Source of the DNA: GCA-2731375 sp964507245
Lineage (GTDB): Bacteria > Pseudomonadota > Alphaproteobacteria > GCA-2731375
DNA length: 64,000 nucleotides
Direction: 5' to 3'
Assembly: GCA_964507245.1 (NCBI GenBank)
Contig: CAZDQC010000002.1
Location: 4,717-68,716, forward strand
The notes below the pieces were generated by a model. The model was given only the letters and a program-made list of their open reading frames with translations, did no database searches and was not told the origin of the DNA. Each line of letters opens with the position of its first letter. The first letter of the stretch is position 1. Both the position numbers and the translations under genes were made by a program. Below, piece by piece: positions 44,552 through 52,431 of the stretch.

Positions 44552-45310
44552 ATGAGTGGAGAAGGCAAGGTAGCCATTGTGACGGGTGCGGGATCAGGCG
44601 TTGGCCGCGGTGCAGCTGTTGCGTTGCTTTCGGAAGGTTATTCGGTGGTTCTGGCCGGTCGGCGGGAGGGTGCTTTGGAGGAAACTATAGCTGAGGCTGG
44701 CGTAGATGCTAGACGGGCAATTGCCGTCGTCACGGATGTTACTGATCCCGATGACTGTGCCGCACTGTTTGGCGCGACGACAAAGGCATTCAGCCGGCTG
44801 GATCTGTTGTTCAACAACGCTGGGGCCGGTGCGCCGCCAGTGAACCTCGAGGATCTAACGTTCGAACAATGGTCAATGGTAGTGAACGTCAACCTGACGG
44901 GCGTGTTCCTGTGCACGCAAGAGGCATTCCGGGTAATGAAGGCTCAGGATCCAATGGGTGGCCGTATCATCAACAACGGCTCTATATCGGCCCACACGCC
45001 ACGGCCAAACTCTTCGCCCTATACCTCAACCAAGCACGCGGTGACCGGCTTGACTAAATCCACCTCCCTGGATGGCCGGAAATACAATATCGCTTGTGGC
45101 CAGATTGATATCGGCAATGCCCTGACGCCCATGACCGGACGCATGGTCGATGGCGTGCCTCAGGCGGACGGTTCCATTAAGCCGGAGCCCGTCATGGACG
45201 TAGATAATGTATCGAAGGCAATCGTCTACATGGCCAGCTTACCCTTGGATGCTAATATACAAACGCTAACGGTCATGGCGACGCAAATGCCCTTCGTGGG
45301 CCGAGGCTAG
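44552..45310 (+). CDS. SDR-family oxidoreductase
   Basis: A 252-residue classical SDR with TGxxxGxG (VTGAGSGVGRGAA), NNAG (FNNAGAG), a catalytic Ser in NNGSISAHTP, and YxxxK in YTSTK. Instead of the common MTG-x-VDGG ending it closes with a shorter TVMATQMPFVGRG tail, seen in some broad-specificity SDRs. The ribosome binding site is weak. It is followed by 270 bases without an obvious gene before upp. Substrate unknown. Confidence 0.92.
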   Translation: MSGEGKVAIVTGAGSGVGRGAAVALLSEGYSVVLAGRREGALEETIAEAGVDARRAIAVVTDVTDPDDCAALFGATTKAFSRLDLLFNNAGAGAPPVNLEDLTFEQWSMVVNVNLTGVFLCTQEAFRVMKAQDPMGGRIINNGSISAHTPRPNSSPYTSTKHAVTGLTKSTSLDGRKYNIACGQIDIGNALTPMTGRMVDGVPQADGSIKPEPVMDVDNVSKAIVYMASLPLDANIQTLTVMATQMPFVGRG

Positions 45311-45324
45311 GACGTTTGAGCCTA

Positions 45325-45438
45325 ATGGTTGACCTGTTCGAACTGGCTTTTATCGAACGCGACCATTTTAGTCGTGCCGTCGTGGCCGAAGCGGGCAGTT
45401 TTACCCTATCTCCTGGCACTCTAAATATACCCAATTGA
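45325..45438 (+). CDS. Tentative short ORF between the SDR and upp genes
   Basis: A 37-codon frame beginning MVDLFELAFIERDHFSRAVV starts 14 bases after the SDR stop and reads plausibly as protein, but has no ribosome binding site or known family. The rest of the 45311-45580 spacer holds nothing else I can support apart from the upp promoter zone near 45470-45560. It may be a fragment of a lost gene. Confidence 0.15.
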   Translation: MVDLFELAFIERDHFSRAVVAEAGSFTLSPGTLNIPN

Positions 45439-45580
45439 ACGCGATTTCACTGGTCTTGAACATCAGTACTTTCATCAAATCAAAATATTTGGGATTTCGA
45501 ATCTAAATGGACTGATTGGGGTTAGGAGGCTTGGCGGTCTACGGCTAAACTGCGCCCATAACAAAAGAGGGGACGTTGCT

Positions 45581-46216
45581 ATGGCGGCACTGAACGTGAC
45601 AGTGGCGGATCATCCGCTGATCCAGCACAAGGTGACTTTGTTGCGCCGGACTGAAACTTCAACTGCTGAATTCCGACAGTTGCTTGGAGAAATTGCTCTC
45701 CTACTAGCATTTGAAGCGACGCGCGATTTGCCCGTGAAGACCGTTCGGATTGAGACGCCGCTAGAGGTTATGGAAGCGCCGGTGCTGGACGGCATGAAAT
45801 TGTGTCTGGTGTCGATCCTGAGGGCTGGAAACGGCTTATTGGAGGGCATGCTGGATCTAATCCCCTCGGCTCGGGTGGGGCATATCGGCATGTACCGTGA
45901 CCATGATACCCTTGAGGCGGTGGAATATTATCTGAAACTGCCCCATTCCATCGGCGAACGGCAAGTCATAGTGGTCGACCCCATGCTGGCCACCGGTAAT
46001 TCGGCAACCGCTGCTGTGACCCGCCTCAAGGAGGCTGGGGCCCAGAAAATGAAATTCGTCTCTCTCGTCTCAGCACCAGAAGGGATCGAGACGTTTTCCA
46101 CTGCCCATCCGGACGTGCCCATTTTGACGGCGGCCATCGATCGCCAGCTGAGCGATATCGGCTATATTTTGCCCGGACTGGGTGACGCGGGCGACCGGCT
46201 GTATGGTACTAAGTAA
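45581..46216 (+). CDS. upp: Uracil phosphoribosyltransferase
   Basis: A 211-residue enzyme that salvages uracil with PRPP to give UMP. The PRPP-binding motif VVDPMLATGNSATAAV (about 127-142), the YRDHDTLEAVEYY hood, and the C-terminal DIGYILPGLGDAGDRLYGT, which closes the uracil site, are all present; length is normal. It starts the plus-strand run of genes and overlaps the following YrdC-like gene by 14 bases. Placement beside amidase and isochorismatase genes suggests pyrimidine or ureide turnover (inference). Confidence 0.95.
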   Translation: MAALNVTVADHPLIQHKVTLLRRTETSTAEFRQLLGEIALLLAFEATRDLPVKTVRIETPLEVMEAPVLDGMKLCLVSILRAGNGLLEGMLDLIPSARVGHIGMYRDHDTLEAVEYYLKLPHSIGERQVIVVDPMLATGNSATAAVTRLKEAGAQKMKFVSLVSAPEGIETFSTAHPDVPILTAAIDRQLSDIGYILPGLGDAGDRLYGTK

Positions 46217-46964
46217 CACAATTGAGTTGGAAACGCCGCTTGAGCCGCTGTCTCATGTTGAGCGGCGCACCCACGATCCTGTGCCACCTAACTATCTGCG
46301 GGACGATGTCACGAAATTGTTCAATACCTTAGGCAGCGGTGGCGTAGCAATTGCCCCGTTGGATGTCGCCTACGCCATCCTGGCCGCCACACCCCAGGGG
46401 ATCCGCCGTATCTTCGATGCCAAAAGCCGCTCTTATGAGAAACCCAGTGGCATGTTTGGAAATATTAACATGTCCGCCGCTCTGCACATAATGGATACGG
46501 ACCGCCATGTAATGGTTCAGCAGATGGTGGAGGCGGTCGGCCTTCCATTTTCCGTAGTCGCACCGTTTCGTGAAGATCATCCCTTCTTAGCCAAGGTCGA
46601 TCCCTTTGTCCTGCAATCTTCATCCAAAGCTGGTACGTTGGACATGTTATTGAACGCCGGGCAGATGCATGACGAAATCGCCCGCCAAGCGTTGGAACGG
46701 AATATGCCGGTGTTCGGATCGTCTGCTAACCTATCACTCTTAGGCAGCAAGTATCGGTTGGCGGATATCGATGCTGTGGTGCGTGAAGCGGCCGACATCG
46801 CCTTTGATTACGGCTTATCGCAATATGCTAACCATCAGGGGCGTTCCTCGACTATCATCGATTTTCGAGATTTTTCGGTGATCCGGGTAGGAGTGCAGTA
46901 CCAACGATTGGCAGGGGCCTTCAAGGATCGGTTTGACGTAACGCTGAAGGAACAATCGGCATGA
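46203..46964 (+). CDS. Divergent Sua5/YrdC-like domain protein
   Basis: A 253-residue protein with a YrdC-like fold. The LGSGGVAIAPLDVAYAILAAT stretch parallels the substrate-binding strand of Sua5/TsaC, and MPVFGSSANLSL parallels the SAN motif. The usual lysine-arginine nucleotide loop (KxRP) is replaced by DAKSRSYEKP, so it is not a standard t6A-synthesis enzyme. A carbamoyl- or acyl-adenylate-handling role is conceivable because related domains do this, but no function is shown. The start overlaps upp; it overlaps the isochorismatase gene by four bases (ATGA). Confidence 0.75.
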   Translation: MVLSNTIELETPLEPLSHVERRTHDPVPPNYLRDDVTKLFNTLGSGGVAIAPLDVAYAILAATPQGIRRIFDAKSRSYEKPSGMFGNINMSAALHIMDTDRHVMVQQMVEAVGLPFSVVAPFREDHPFLAKVDPFVLQSSSKAGTLDMLLNAGQMHDEIARQALERNMPVFGSSANLSLLGSKYRLADIDAVVREAADIAFDYGLSQYANHQGRSSTIIDFRDFSVIRVGVQYQRLAGAFKDRFDVTLKEQSA

Positions 46965-47596
46965 AGGACATATACGAAGACATAGGTTTTGGGGCCTACA
47001 AAATTGGGTTCGGTGAACGGCCAGGTATCGCCGTCGTGGATTTTCAAACAGGATTCACCGATGGCAAATATACCTTGGGTGGCCGGCCCCTAGTGGAACG
47101 TGCGGTGGAAAACACCGCCAAATTGTTAAGCATTGCACGTGCCGCCAATGTGCCCGTGGCAACCTGTTATACTGCCTATTCATCTGGCAGGGATGCACCC
47201 TACTGGAAAATTCCAACTGTCGTGGAAGAATTTCATCACGGCCATCCTTGCACTGAGTTAGAGCCTCGGATCTATGACCCGGACTACGACGTGGTATTTT
47301 GCAAAACCGGTCCGTCTATCTTTTTCCAGACTGCGATAACTCAGTTTTTCATCAAGGAGCGAGTAGATACGGTGATTATCGCTGGCTGCAACACATCTGG
47401 TTGTATTCGCGCTTCGGTTATTGACGCCTTTTCCTTTGGCTTTCGGGTGGCCGTACCCGAGGATTGCGTTGGTGACGTAGAAGAGGGGCCGCATGAATCC
47501 AATCTGTTGGACGTGGGTCGCCGTTATGCGGATGTGGTGAACCTGACTGAGGTGATGGACTATCTTGAAACCATACGCGGACGGAACGAAGCGTAA
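46961..47596 (+). CDS. Isochorismatase-family amidohydrolase (N-carbamoylsarcosine amidase-like)
   Basis: A 211-residue cysteine hydrolase. The catalytic triad is Asp in VVDFQTGFTD, Lys in CKTGPSIFF and Cys in GCNTSGCIRASV (about residue 149), with the non-proline cis-peptide next to it. The order and spacing fit the carbamoylsarcosine/maleamate amidohydrolase branch, which releases ammonia from linear amides or ureides. It is translationally coupled to the YrdC-like gene (ATGA overlap) and preceded by AAGGA. It may finish the breakdown of a ring opened by one of the dihydropyrimidinase-like enzymes (inference). Confidence 0.9.
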   Translation: MKDIYEDIGFGAYKIGFGERPGIAVVDFQTGFTDGKYTLGGRPLVERAVENTAKLLSIARAANVPVATCYTAYSSGRDAPYWKIPTVVEEFHHGHPCTELEPRIYDPDYDVVFCKTGPSIFFQTAITQFFIKERVDTVIIAGCNTSGCIRASVIDAFSFGFRVAVPEDCVGDVEEGPHESNLLDVGRRYADVVNLTEVMDYLETIRGRNEA

Positions 47597-47624
47597 AATT
47601 TGATGAGGGAGCGCAAGTCGTAGA

Positions 47625-48704
47625 GTGGACAGTCGTTCGGTCATATTTATCGAAGTCATGGCGGCTATCGCCGTTGTCGGTGTCTTGGCGTTTCTAATTT
47701 TTCTTATTGGGCGGGCCGTGTCCCTGTCGCGGGACGGGTCGGCCGGCGGCACGGTTGGCGGTGTCGCTGGCCGTTGGTATCAATATCTGCTAGCTGCTAT
47801 TTTGCTACTTGTAGCGATTATTCTAGGCGTATGGCAGTTTTCCACAGAAGGGCTGTTGGGTCAGGCAGCAGATTGGCGGGCAGACGGCCGGGCTATTGCC
47901 TTTTTTGTTATTATGTTGATTGTTGCCGGCGTTGGGCTGATGGCGTTTATAATCTATCTGATTGTACAGACGGTGCATCAGGGCGAACAGACACCTCCGC
48001 AACACGTTGCTGGCATCGAACTCGGGGCAGGCGAGACGGCTGAGGCAGAGACCCAACCGACGTCTATAGGCGTGCGCCTGTTGGGACTGTTCGCGCTACT
48101 CGTGGCCTTCCTGCTCTTGAACTGGTTTTATTTGTCTGCAGCGGATCAGCATTTTGTCGTCTTGCAACTAATTTATCCTGCCGCCCTGGCGGTGGCGCTG
48201 GTGCTGCTGTTTGACAAGGCGGCACGTGGCTGGAACGTCAAAGGCGGGGCAGAGAATTTCCGGGAATGGTTGTTGTGTGACGCGGTCACATTCCTTTTGA
48301 TCCTTGGTTTCCTGAATTTGCGACAATATGGCGGTGGTGAGAAATACGCCTCCATGTTCTGGGATGTCCTTTATATCGCTCTGTTTTTCGTGATTTTCTG
48401 GATATTGGACCGAACCCTGACGCGATTTCGCTTCCTTATGGCCCATGTCTATCTGATAGCCTTGCCCATCCTATTGTTGATCTGGCGCACGGTACAAGGC
48501 ATGACCATGGCGCCTGAGCTGTCGTGGTGGAGCACCATCTGGCCGTTCTTCTTTTTGGCCATTATTGCTTTTGTGCTGGAAATCATCGTGATCCTGTTGC
48601 AGGGCGGTGAAAATAAGCATGGCCTGGGCGCTATCAAGGATACACTCTATGTGGCGGTATATGGCATTCTGTTGATTGTTGCAGTACCGGAGGCGGTGGC
48701 ATGA
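47625..48704 (+). CDS. Polytopic membrane protein of unknown function
   Basis: A 359-residue protein from GTG 47625 with about nine hydrophobic helices, arranged as three in the N-terminal part, then a polar linker rich in Gly, Glu and Thr (about 120-145), then six more. I do not recognise a family. GGGAG lies some distance before the start, so expression may rely on coupling. The stop overlaps the amidase ATG by four bases (ATGA). By position it may be a membrane partner or channel for substrates of the amidase operon. Confidence 0.8.
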   Translation: MDSRSVIFIEVMAAIAVVGVLAFLIFLIGRAVSLSRDGSAGGTVGGVAGRWYQYLLAAILLLVAIILGVWQFSTEGLLGQAADWRADGRAIAFFVIMLIVAGVGLMAFIIYLIVQTVHQGEQTPPQHVAGIELGAGETAEAETQPTSIGVRLLGLFALLVAFLLLNWFYLSAADQHFVVLQLIYPAALAVALVLLFDKAARGWNVKGGAENFREWLLCDAVTFLLILGFLNLRQYGGGEKYASMFWDVLYIALFFVIFWILDRTLTRFRFLMAHVYLIALPILLLIWRTVQGMTMAPELSWWSTIWPFFFLAIIAFVLEIIVILLQGGENKHGLGAIKDTLYVAVYGILLIVAVPEAVA

Positions 48705-50119
48705 GCAATTCTGAACTCGCATTAATGGATATAGCCACTTTGGCACCTTTGATAGAACGGCGTCAGGTTTCGCCAGTTGAACTAATGGAAAGCCAACTAG
48801 CACGCATTGATGCCGTGAACCCAACCCTGAACGCTTATGTTTCATTGTACCCAGACGCTGCCCTTGCTGCCGCCAAGACGGCAGAAGAGGAGATTGCTGC
48901 GGGCAACTATCGAGGACCTTTGCACGGCATTCCTCTTGCGGTGAAAGATCTTTTCCAGGTGGCCGGTATGGAGCGCACGTGCGGGTCTAAAATCCTTGCG
49001 GAGGGCATCGCCAATACTGATGCCACGTCGGTGGCTCGATTGCGCAATGCCGGCGCTATCATGTTAGGCCTGTTGAATCTGCATGAATTTGCTTTTGGCC
49101 CTACAGGGATAAACCCAATTGTTGGCACCGCCCTCAACCCGTGGGATACGGCTAAAGTATCAGGCGGCTCATCGTCCGGCTCCGGTTGCGCCACCTCTGC
49201 TGCGCTGGCCATGGCGACCCTGGGCAGTGATACAGGCGGATCTATTAGAATACCTGCCGCCTTGTGCGGCGTCGTCGGTCTCAAACAGACCTACGGTCTC
49301 GCGTCTCGTGCCGGAATCTATCCGTTGTGTGAGAGTTTGGATCATGGCGGACCACTGGCCCGTACGGTTCGCGATGCGGCCCTAGTTTTACAAGCTATTG
49401 CCGGCACAGACGAGGCGGACCCGTCTACTGCACACGCGAGGGTGCGAGATTACACATCCGAAATGGACCAGCCACTAGCTGGTCTGCGGATCGGCGTGCC
49501 GCAGGATTTTTATTTTGACCGCTTGCATCCGGAGATTGAATCGGCAGTAAACGCTGCTATTAAGGTCCTGGATGATTTAGGCGCATCCGTCGAGGAGGCG
49601 GTTCTTCCCTTTAACCGAGAGGCGGTTCAGGGCTGGAACACCATGGCCATGGCCGAAGCCCTGTCCGTACATGAAGTGCATCTGCGTGAACGAGGAGATG
49701 ATCTGTCACCAGATGTGAACGAACGCCTCCGTCTGGGCGAAGGCCTGACCTCAACCGACTTCATCCGAGCCCGACAGTGTCAGGCTATGGCGCAGCGGGA
49801 GATGGCTGGAGTGCTGGAGCAAACGCCTATTCTAGTCATGCCTACAACGGTGATCCCGCCTGTTCCCATCGAAACGGGCACAATGATGGTTAATGGCAAG
49901 GAGGTCACCGGTTGGCGTGTCCTGGGCCACCTCACGCGCCTGGCCTGTTTCACTGGCCAACCCGCAATTTCTATACCGTGCGGCGTTACCGAAGACGGTT
50001 TACCCATCGGCCTACAATTGATGGCCGGCTGGTTTGAAGAGCCGGTATTGCTGCAAGTAGCCCACGCCTACGAACAGGCTACAGAATGGCACCTGCTCAG
50101 GCCGCCCCTGGTAAACTAA
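48701..50119 (+). CDS. Amidase-signature family amidase
   Basis: A 472-residue amidase that hydrolyses a carboxamide to acid and ammonia. The catalytic triad is Lys in LAVKDLFQV, the cis-Ser in GGSSSGSG, and the nucleophile Ser in GSDTGGSIRIPA. The signature continues as GVVGLKQTYGLASRAG, and the C-terminal PAISIPCGVTEDGLPIGLQL is also typical. GGAGG precedes the ATG by seven bases. It could be GatA-like, but the gatB/gatC partners are absent here, so a catabolic amidase is preferred. A TauD dioxygenase follows eleven bases later. Confidence 0.93.
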   Translation: MSNSELALMDIATLAPLIERRQVSPVELMESQLARIDAVNPTLNAYVSLYPDAALAAAKTAEEEIAAGNYRGPLHGIPLAVKDLFQVAGMERTCGSKILAEGIANTDATSVARLRNAGAIMLGLLNLHEFAFGPTGINPIVGTALNPWDTAKVSGGSSSGSGCATSAALAMATLGSDTGGSIRIPAALCGVVGLKQTYGLASRAGIYPLCESLDHGGPLARTVRDAALVLQAIAGTDEADPSTAHARVRDYTSEMDQPLAGLRIGVPQDFYFDRLHPEIESAVNAAIKVLDDLGASVEEAVLPFNREAVQGWNTMAMAEALSVHEVHLRERGDDLSPDVNERLRLGEGLTSTDFIRARQCQAMAQREMAGVLEQTPILVMPTTVIPPVPIETGTMMVNGKEVTGWRVLGHLTRLACFTGQPAISIPCGVTEDGLPIGLQLMAGWFEEPVLLQVAHAYEQATEWHLLRPPLVN

Positions 50120-50129
50120 GGTAGTAACA

Positions 50130-50984
50130 ATGGGGATCTCCATTACGCCCGTCACTCCGGTATTTGGTGCCCGGATTACGGGCGTCGATCTTCGCCGGGC
50201 TTTGTCGAATGACGATTTTGTGGCAATCCGCGCCGCGCTGGATGAATACTTGGTTATAATTATTTCTGAGCAGCCGATTACCGACGAACAGCAGATAGCG
50301 TTCAGTAAACGGTTTGGTCCTCTAGAAGGCACCCGAGGTGTAAATCCGGGGGCTGGAACGCCGTTTGCTCGCCAGTCAAATTTGGACATTGAAACCGGTG
50401 AGGTCATTCCAGAAAACGACCGACGCATGTTCTACCAGAAAGCAAATATGCTGTGGCATGCCGATAGTACGTTCAAGGCTATTCCTTCACTATGTTCAAT
50501 TCTAACTGCCCGCACTGTCCCGCCTGAAGGTGGGGCGACGGAGTTTGCCTCTACCCGGGCTGCATATAGATCACTTAGTGATACCAAGAAGCAGGAAATT
50601 GAGGAATTGCTCGTTGAGCATGATTTTGCCTATTCCCGCGGGCTGGTTGGATTCAAATTTTCGGCGGATGAATCGGCCGGCATGAAACCTGCGCAACACT
50701 ATTTAGTGCGAACTAACAAGGCTAATGGAAAAAAATCAGTGATGATTGGCGCCCACGCAAAAGTTATTGTTGGCTGGCCGGAGAATGAAAGCCGAGCTTT
50801 GCTCGATGATCTGCTGATGCGCGCGACACGGCCTGAGAATTCCTTTCGTCACCAGTGGCGTGAAGGCGATGTTGTGATTTGGGACAATCAAGCTGCTCTG
50901 CATCGGGCATCAGAATACGATACGTCACGTCATAAACGCCTGATGCAACGGACGACGATTTCCAGCGGAGCGATATCCGCATAG
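50130..50984 (+). CDS. TauD/TfdA-family Fe(II)/2-oxoglutarate dioxygenase
   Basis: A 284-residue dioxygenase with the iron ligands in LWHADSTF (about 108-115), the distal His in DNQAALHRASEYD, and the arginine near RLMQRTTISS. The N-terminus TPVFGARITGVDLRRALS is the usual TfdA start. It follows the amidase by ten bases and precedes a DehI-like gene by 45 bases, so it is inside the operon. The central region shows the KANGKKSVMIGAHAKVIVG stretch, unlike the TauD at 18528. Substrate unknown. Confidence 0.92.
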   Translation: MGISITPVTPVFGARITGVDLRRALSNDDFVAIRAALDEYLVIIISEQPITDEQQIAFSKRFGPLEGTRGVNPGAGTPFARQSNLDIETGEVIPENDRRMFYQKANMLWHADSTFKAIPSLCSILTARTVPPEGGATEFASTRAAYRSLSDTKKQEIEELLVEHDFAYSRGLVGFKFSADESAGMKPAQHYLVRTNKANGKKSVMIGAHAKVIVGWPENESRALLDDLLMRATRPENSFRHQWREGDVVIWDNQAALHRASEYDTSRHKRLMQRTTISSGAISA

Positions 50985-51029
50985 CCACGAGTTCACGACG
51001 ACCGGGGCCGATTTTCGGTAGAGGTGCGA

Positions 51030-51651
51030 ATGCTGGCGGAACTTTCCGAAGACGAAGCCACAGGAGAGATCGCATATATCTATAGCGAAATTCGCCGCCT
51101 GTGGGCGGCGCCTTATGTTTCCTCTCTACAGCGCAATCTTGCGACCAAGTTTGGCTGGCTGGAATGGACTTGGTCCGCTATCGGACCCGCGTTTTCTTCA
51201 GGTGCAGCGCAGAGGGCAGGCTGGGAAATTGCGGCCGATTTGACTCTTCCAAAATTACCACTGGATAGACCTGTCTTACCACATCTGGACAAAGTGGATG
51301 TTCAGGCGATTGGCGATATCTGTGCTAATTTTGTTCGGGTCGCGCCGGTCAACTTGATGTTCGCAGGTCTGCTGCGGCAGTTGTTGTTGGGTTNNNNNNN
51401 NNNNNNNNNNNNNNNNNNNNNNNNNNNNNNNNNNNNNNNNNNNNNNNNNNNNNNNNNNNNNNNNNNNNNNNNNNNNNNNNNNNNNNNNNNNNNCGGTCTT
51501 TGCGCAATTGCCGGCTTTGAGTTCGCCCAAAATGCCGGCGCCGCATTTTCGAGAGGACATTCTTGCGACCTTGGAAACATATCGCCGCACGAGTCCGGAA
51601 ATGGTAATATTCGGCAAAGCCATCTCAGTGGTTGTGAAAACCGAAATGTAG
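51030..51651 (+). CDS. DehI-like haloacid dehalogenase-family protein, interrupted by an assembly gap
   Basis: The left part (121 codons to the gap at 51394) has the features of the DehI/halocarboxylic acid dehydrogenase family: YIYSEIRRLWAAPYVSSLQRNLA, LEWTWSAIGPAF, then NFVRVAPVNLMFAGLLR. After the gap, the frame reading LPALSSPKMPAPHFREDIL, ETYRR and SPEMVIFGKAI ends at TAG 51649-51651 and looks like the C-terminal part. The two parts are in different frames across the 100-N run, so the true gap is not 100 bases. DehI proteins are longer (near 250-300), so about 80 or more codons are probably missing. The start may instead be GTG 51024. Confidence 0.6.
51394..51493. other. Assembly gap (100 Ns)
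   Basis: Exactly 100 undetermined bases, the usual placeholder for a gap of unknown size in a scaffold. It splits the DehI-like gene. Any ORF reading through it (for instance to 51680 in the left-hand frame) is an artefact. Confidence 0.98.
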
Positions 51652-51715
51652 GACTATCGCGACCGCGCTGGGGCGTTTAAAATAGCCTGCAATCTAGGCG
51701 TAAAAGAGGTGGCAG

Positions 51716-52189
51716 ATGAGTGGTTGGCAGTGGTTTTGGACCTTGGTGGGGTTCATAATCTACATCGTCGTCCTGATTTTTCTGTATTTCTATCAGCCAT
51801 TCGAAGATCTGTTTAATCTGATCATCAACGGCTTGAGTTATGAAAATGCCACCCTGTGGGCGGTGGTGATTGTGGGTATTGCCGGATTCTGCGGTTATCA
51901 CTGGTGTGCCTACCGAAATCACATCGTGGAACAACGTAGCGCCGAGGGTATGGTACTTGCGTCCCTGCGTGGCTCCACCTTCATTGCCATCCTGTTCAGT
52001 GCCGGAGCGGCTCTGCAGTCAGTGCAGATCTTGTGTGTGTATCTGCTAGAACCAGGTTACACTCTGGACGGTCCCTTTGGCTCGCGGCTGGCAGCGGTGG
52101 TAGCTCTCGTCATTCTGACCGGTATTTTTTGCGTTATTTTTTGGTTGTTGAAGGTGATGCGTCCCGTGCATCGCCGGGGCCAAGCCTAA
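51716..52189 (+). CDS. Small polytopic membrane protein of unknown function
   Basis: A 157-residue protein with about four hydrophobic helices: WFWTLVGFIIYIVVLIFLYF (about 6-25), ATLWAVVIVGIAGFCGYHW, STFIAILFSAGAALQSVQIL and LAAVVALVILTGIFCVIFWL. A good GAGG site lies before the ATG. The family is not recognised. It follows the DehI-like gene on the same strand and precedes the enoyl-CoA hydratase remnant by 18 bases. Confidence 0.75.
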   Translation: MSGWQWFWTLVGFIIYIVVLIFLYFYQPFEDLFNLIINGLSYENATLWAVVIVGIAGFCGYHWCAYRNHIVEQRSAEGMVLASLRGSTFIAILFSAGAALQSVQILCVYLLEPGYTLDGPFGSRLAAVVALVILTGIFCVIFWLLKVMRPVHRRGQA

Positions 52190-52207
52190 CATTTAGAGCC
52201 TAATTTT

Positions 52208-52431
52208 ATGGAAAAGTTTGAATACCTCATCTACGAGGCCGTAGACGGCCGTGCTCGCATCACCTTGAATCGCCCGGGCAAACGCAATGCCCTCTCCATC
52301 CCCCTTTTGGAGGAATTGAACACCGCCCTGTGGGAAGCGGGCAATGACAAAGATGTGCATTCGAGGGCCGGGCCCGTGTGAACGGGCCCGAAGTTCGTGA
52401 CGACAAGGGCAAATTGATTGACGCTATTTGA
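52208..52431 (+). pseudogene. Enoyl-CoA hydratase/isomerase remnant with internal deletion
   Basis: From ATG 52208 the frame reads 57 codons with the crotonase start RARITLNRPGKRNALS and then stops at TGA 52379-52381; the usual family length is about 260. In a second frame the bases from about 52384 read GPEVRDDKGKLIDAI to TGA 52429-52431, which overlaps the next gene's ATG (TGATG), as the true end of a coupled gene would. I infer that the middle, about 200 codons, was lost. The junction is a perfect hairpin, 52369-52390, so a rearrangement or assembly collapse is possible. Confidence 0.62.
52369..52390 (+). repeat. Perfect 9-bp inverted repeat at the deletion junction
   Basis: CGGGCCCGT (52369-52377) pairs completely with ACGGGCCCG (52382-52390) around the loop GTGA. 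The stem is very GC-rich but lacks a following T run, so it is not a normal rho-independent terminator. It sits exactly where the enoyl-CoA hydratase frame breaks, suggesting it took part in the rearrangement or caused the assembly to collapse. Confidence 0.7.

Noticed and set aside
51024..51680. ORF continuing through the N run to 51680
   Set aside because: The frame after the Ns is not family-like; another frame ending at 51651 gives a sensible DehI-like C-terminus. The read-through is an artefact of the placeholder.
52379..52381. TGA in the hydratase remnant as a selenocysteine codon
   Set aside because: Crotonases have no Cys/Sec at this point, and reading on in frame ends after about ten codons; the simpler reading is a deletion junction.
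52369..52390. Hairpin as a rho-independent terminator
   Set aside because: There is no T run after the stem, and it lies inside a former coding region.
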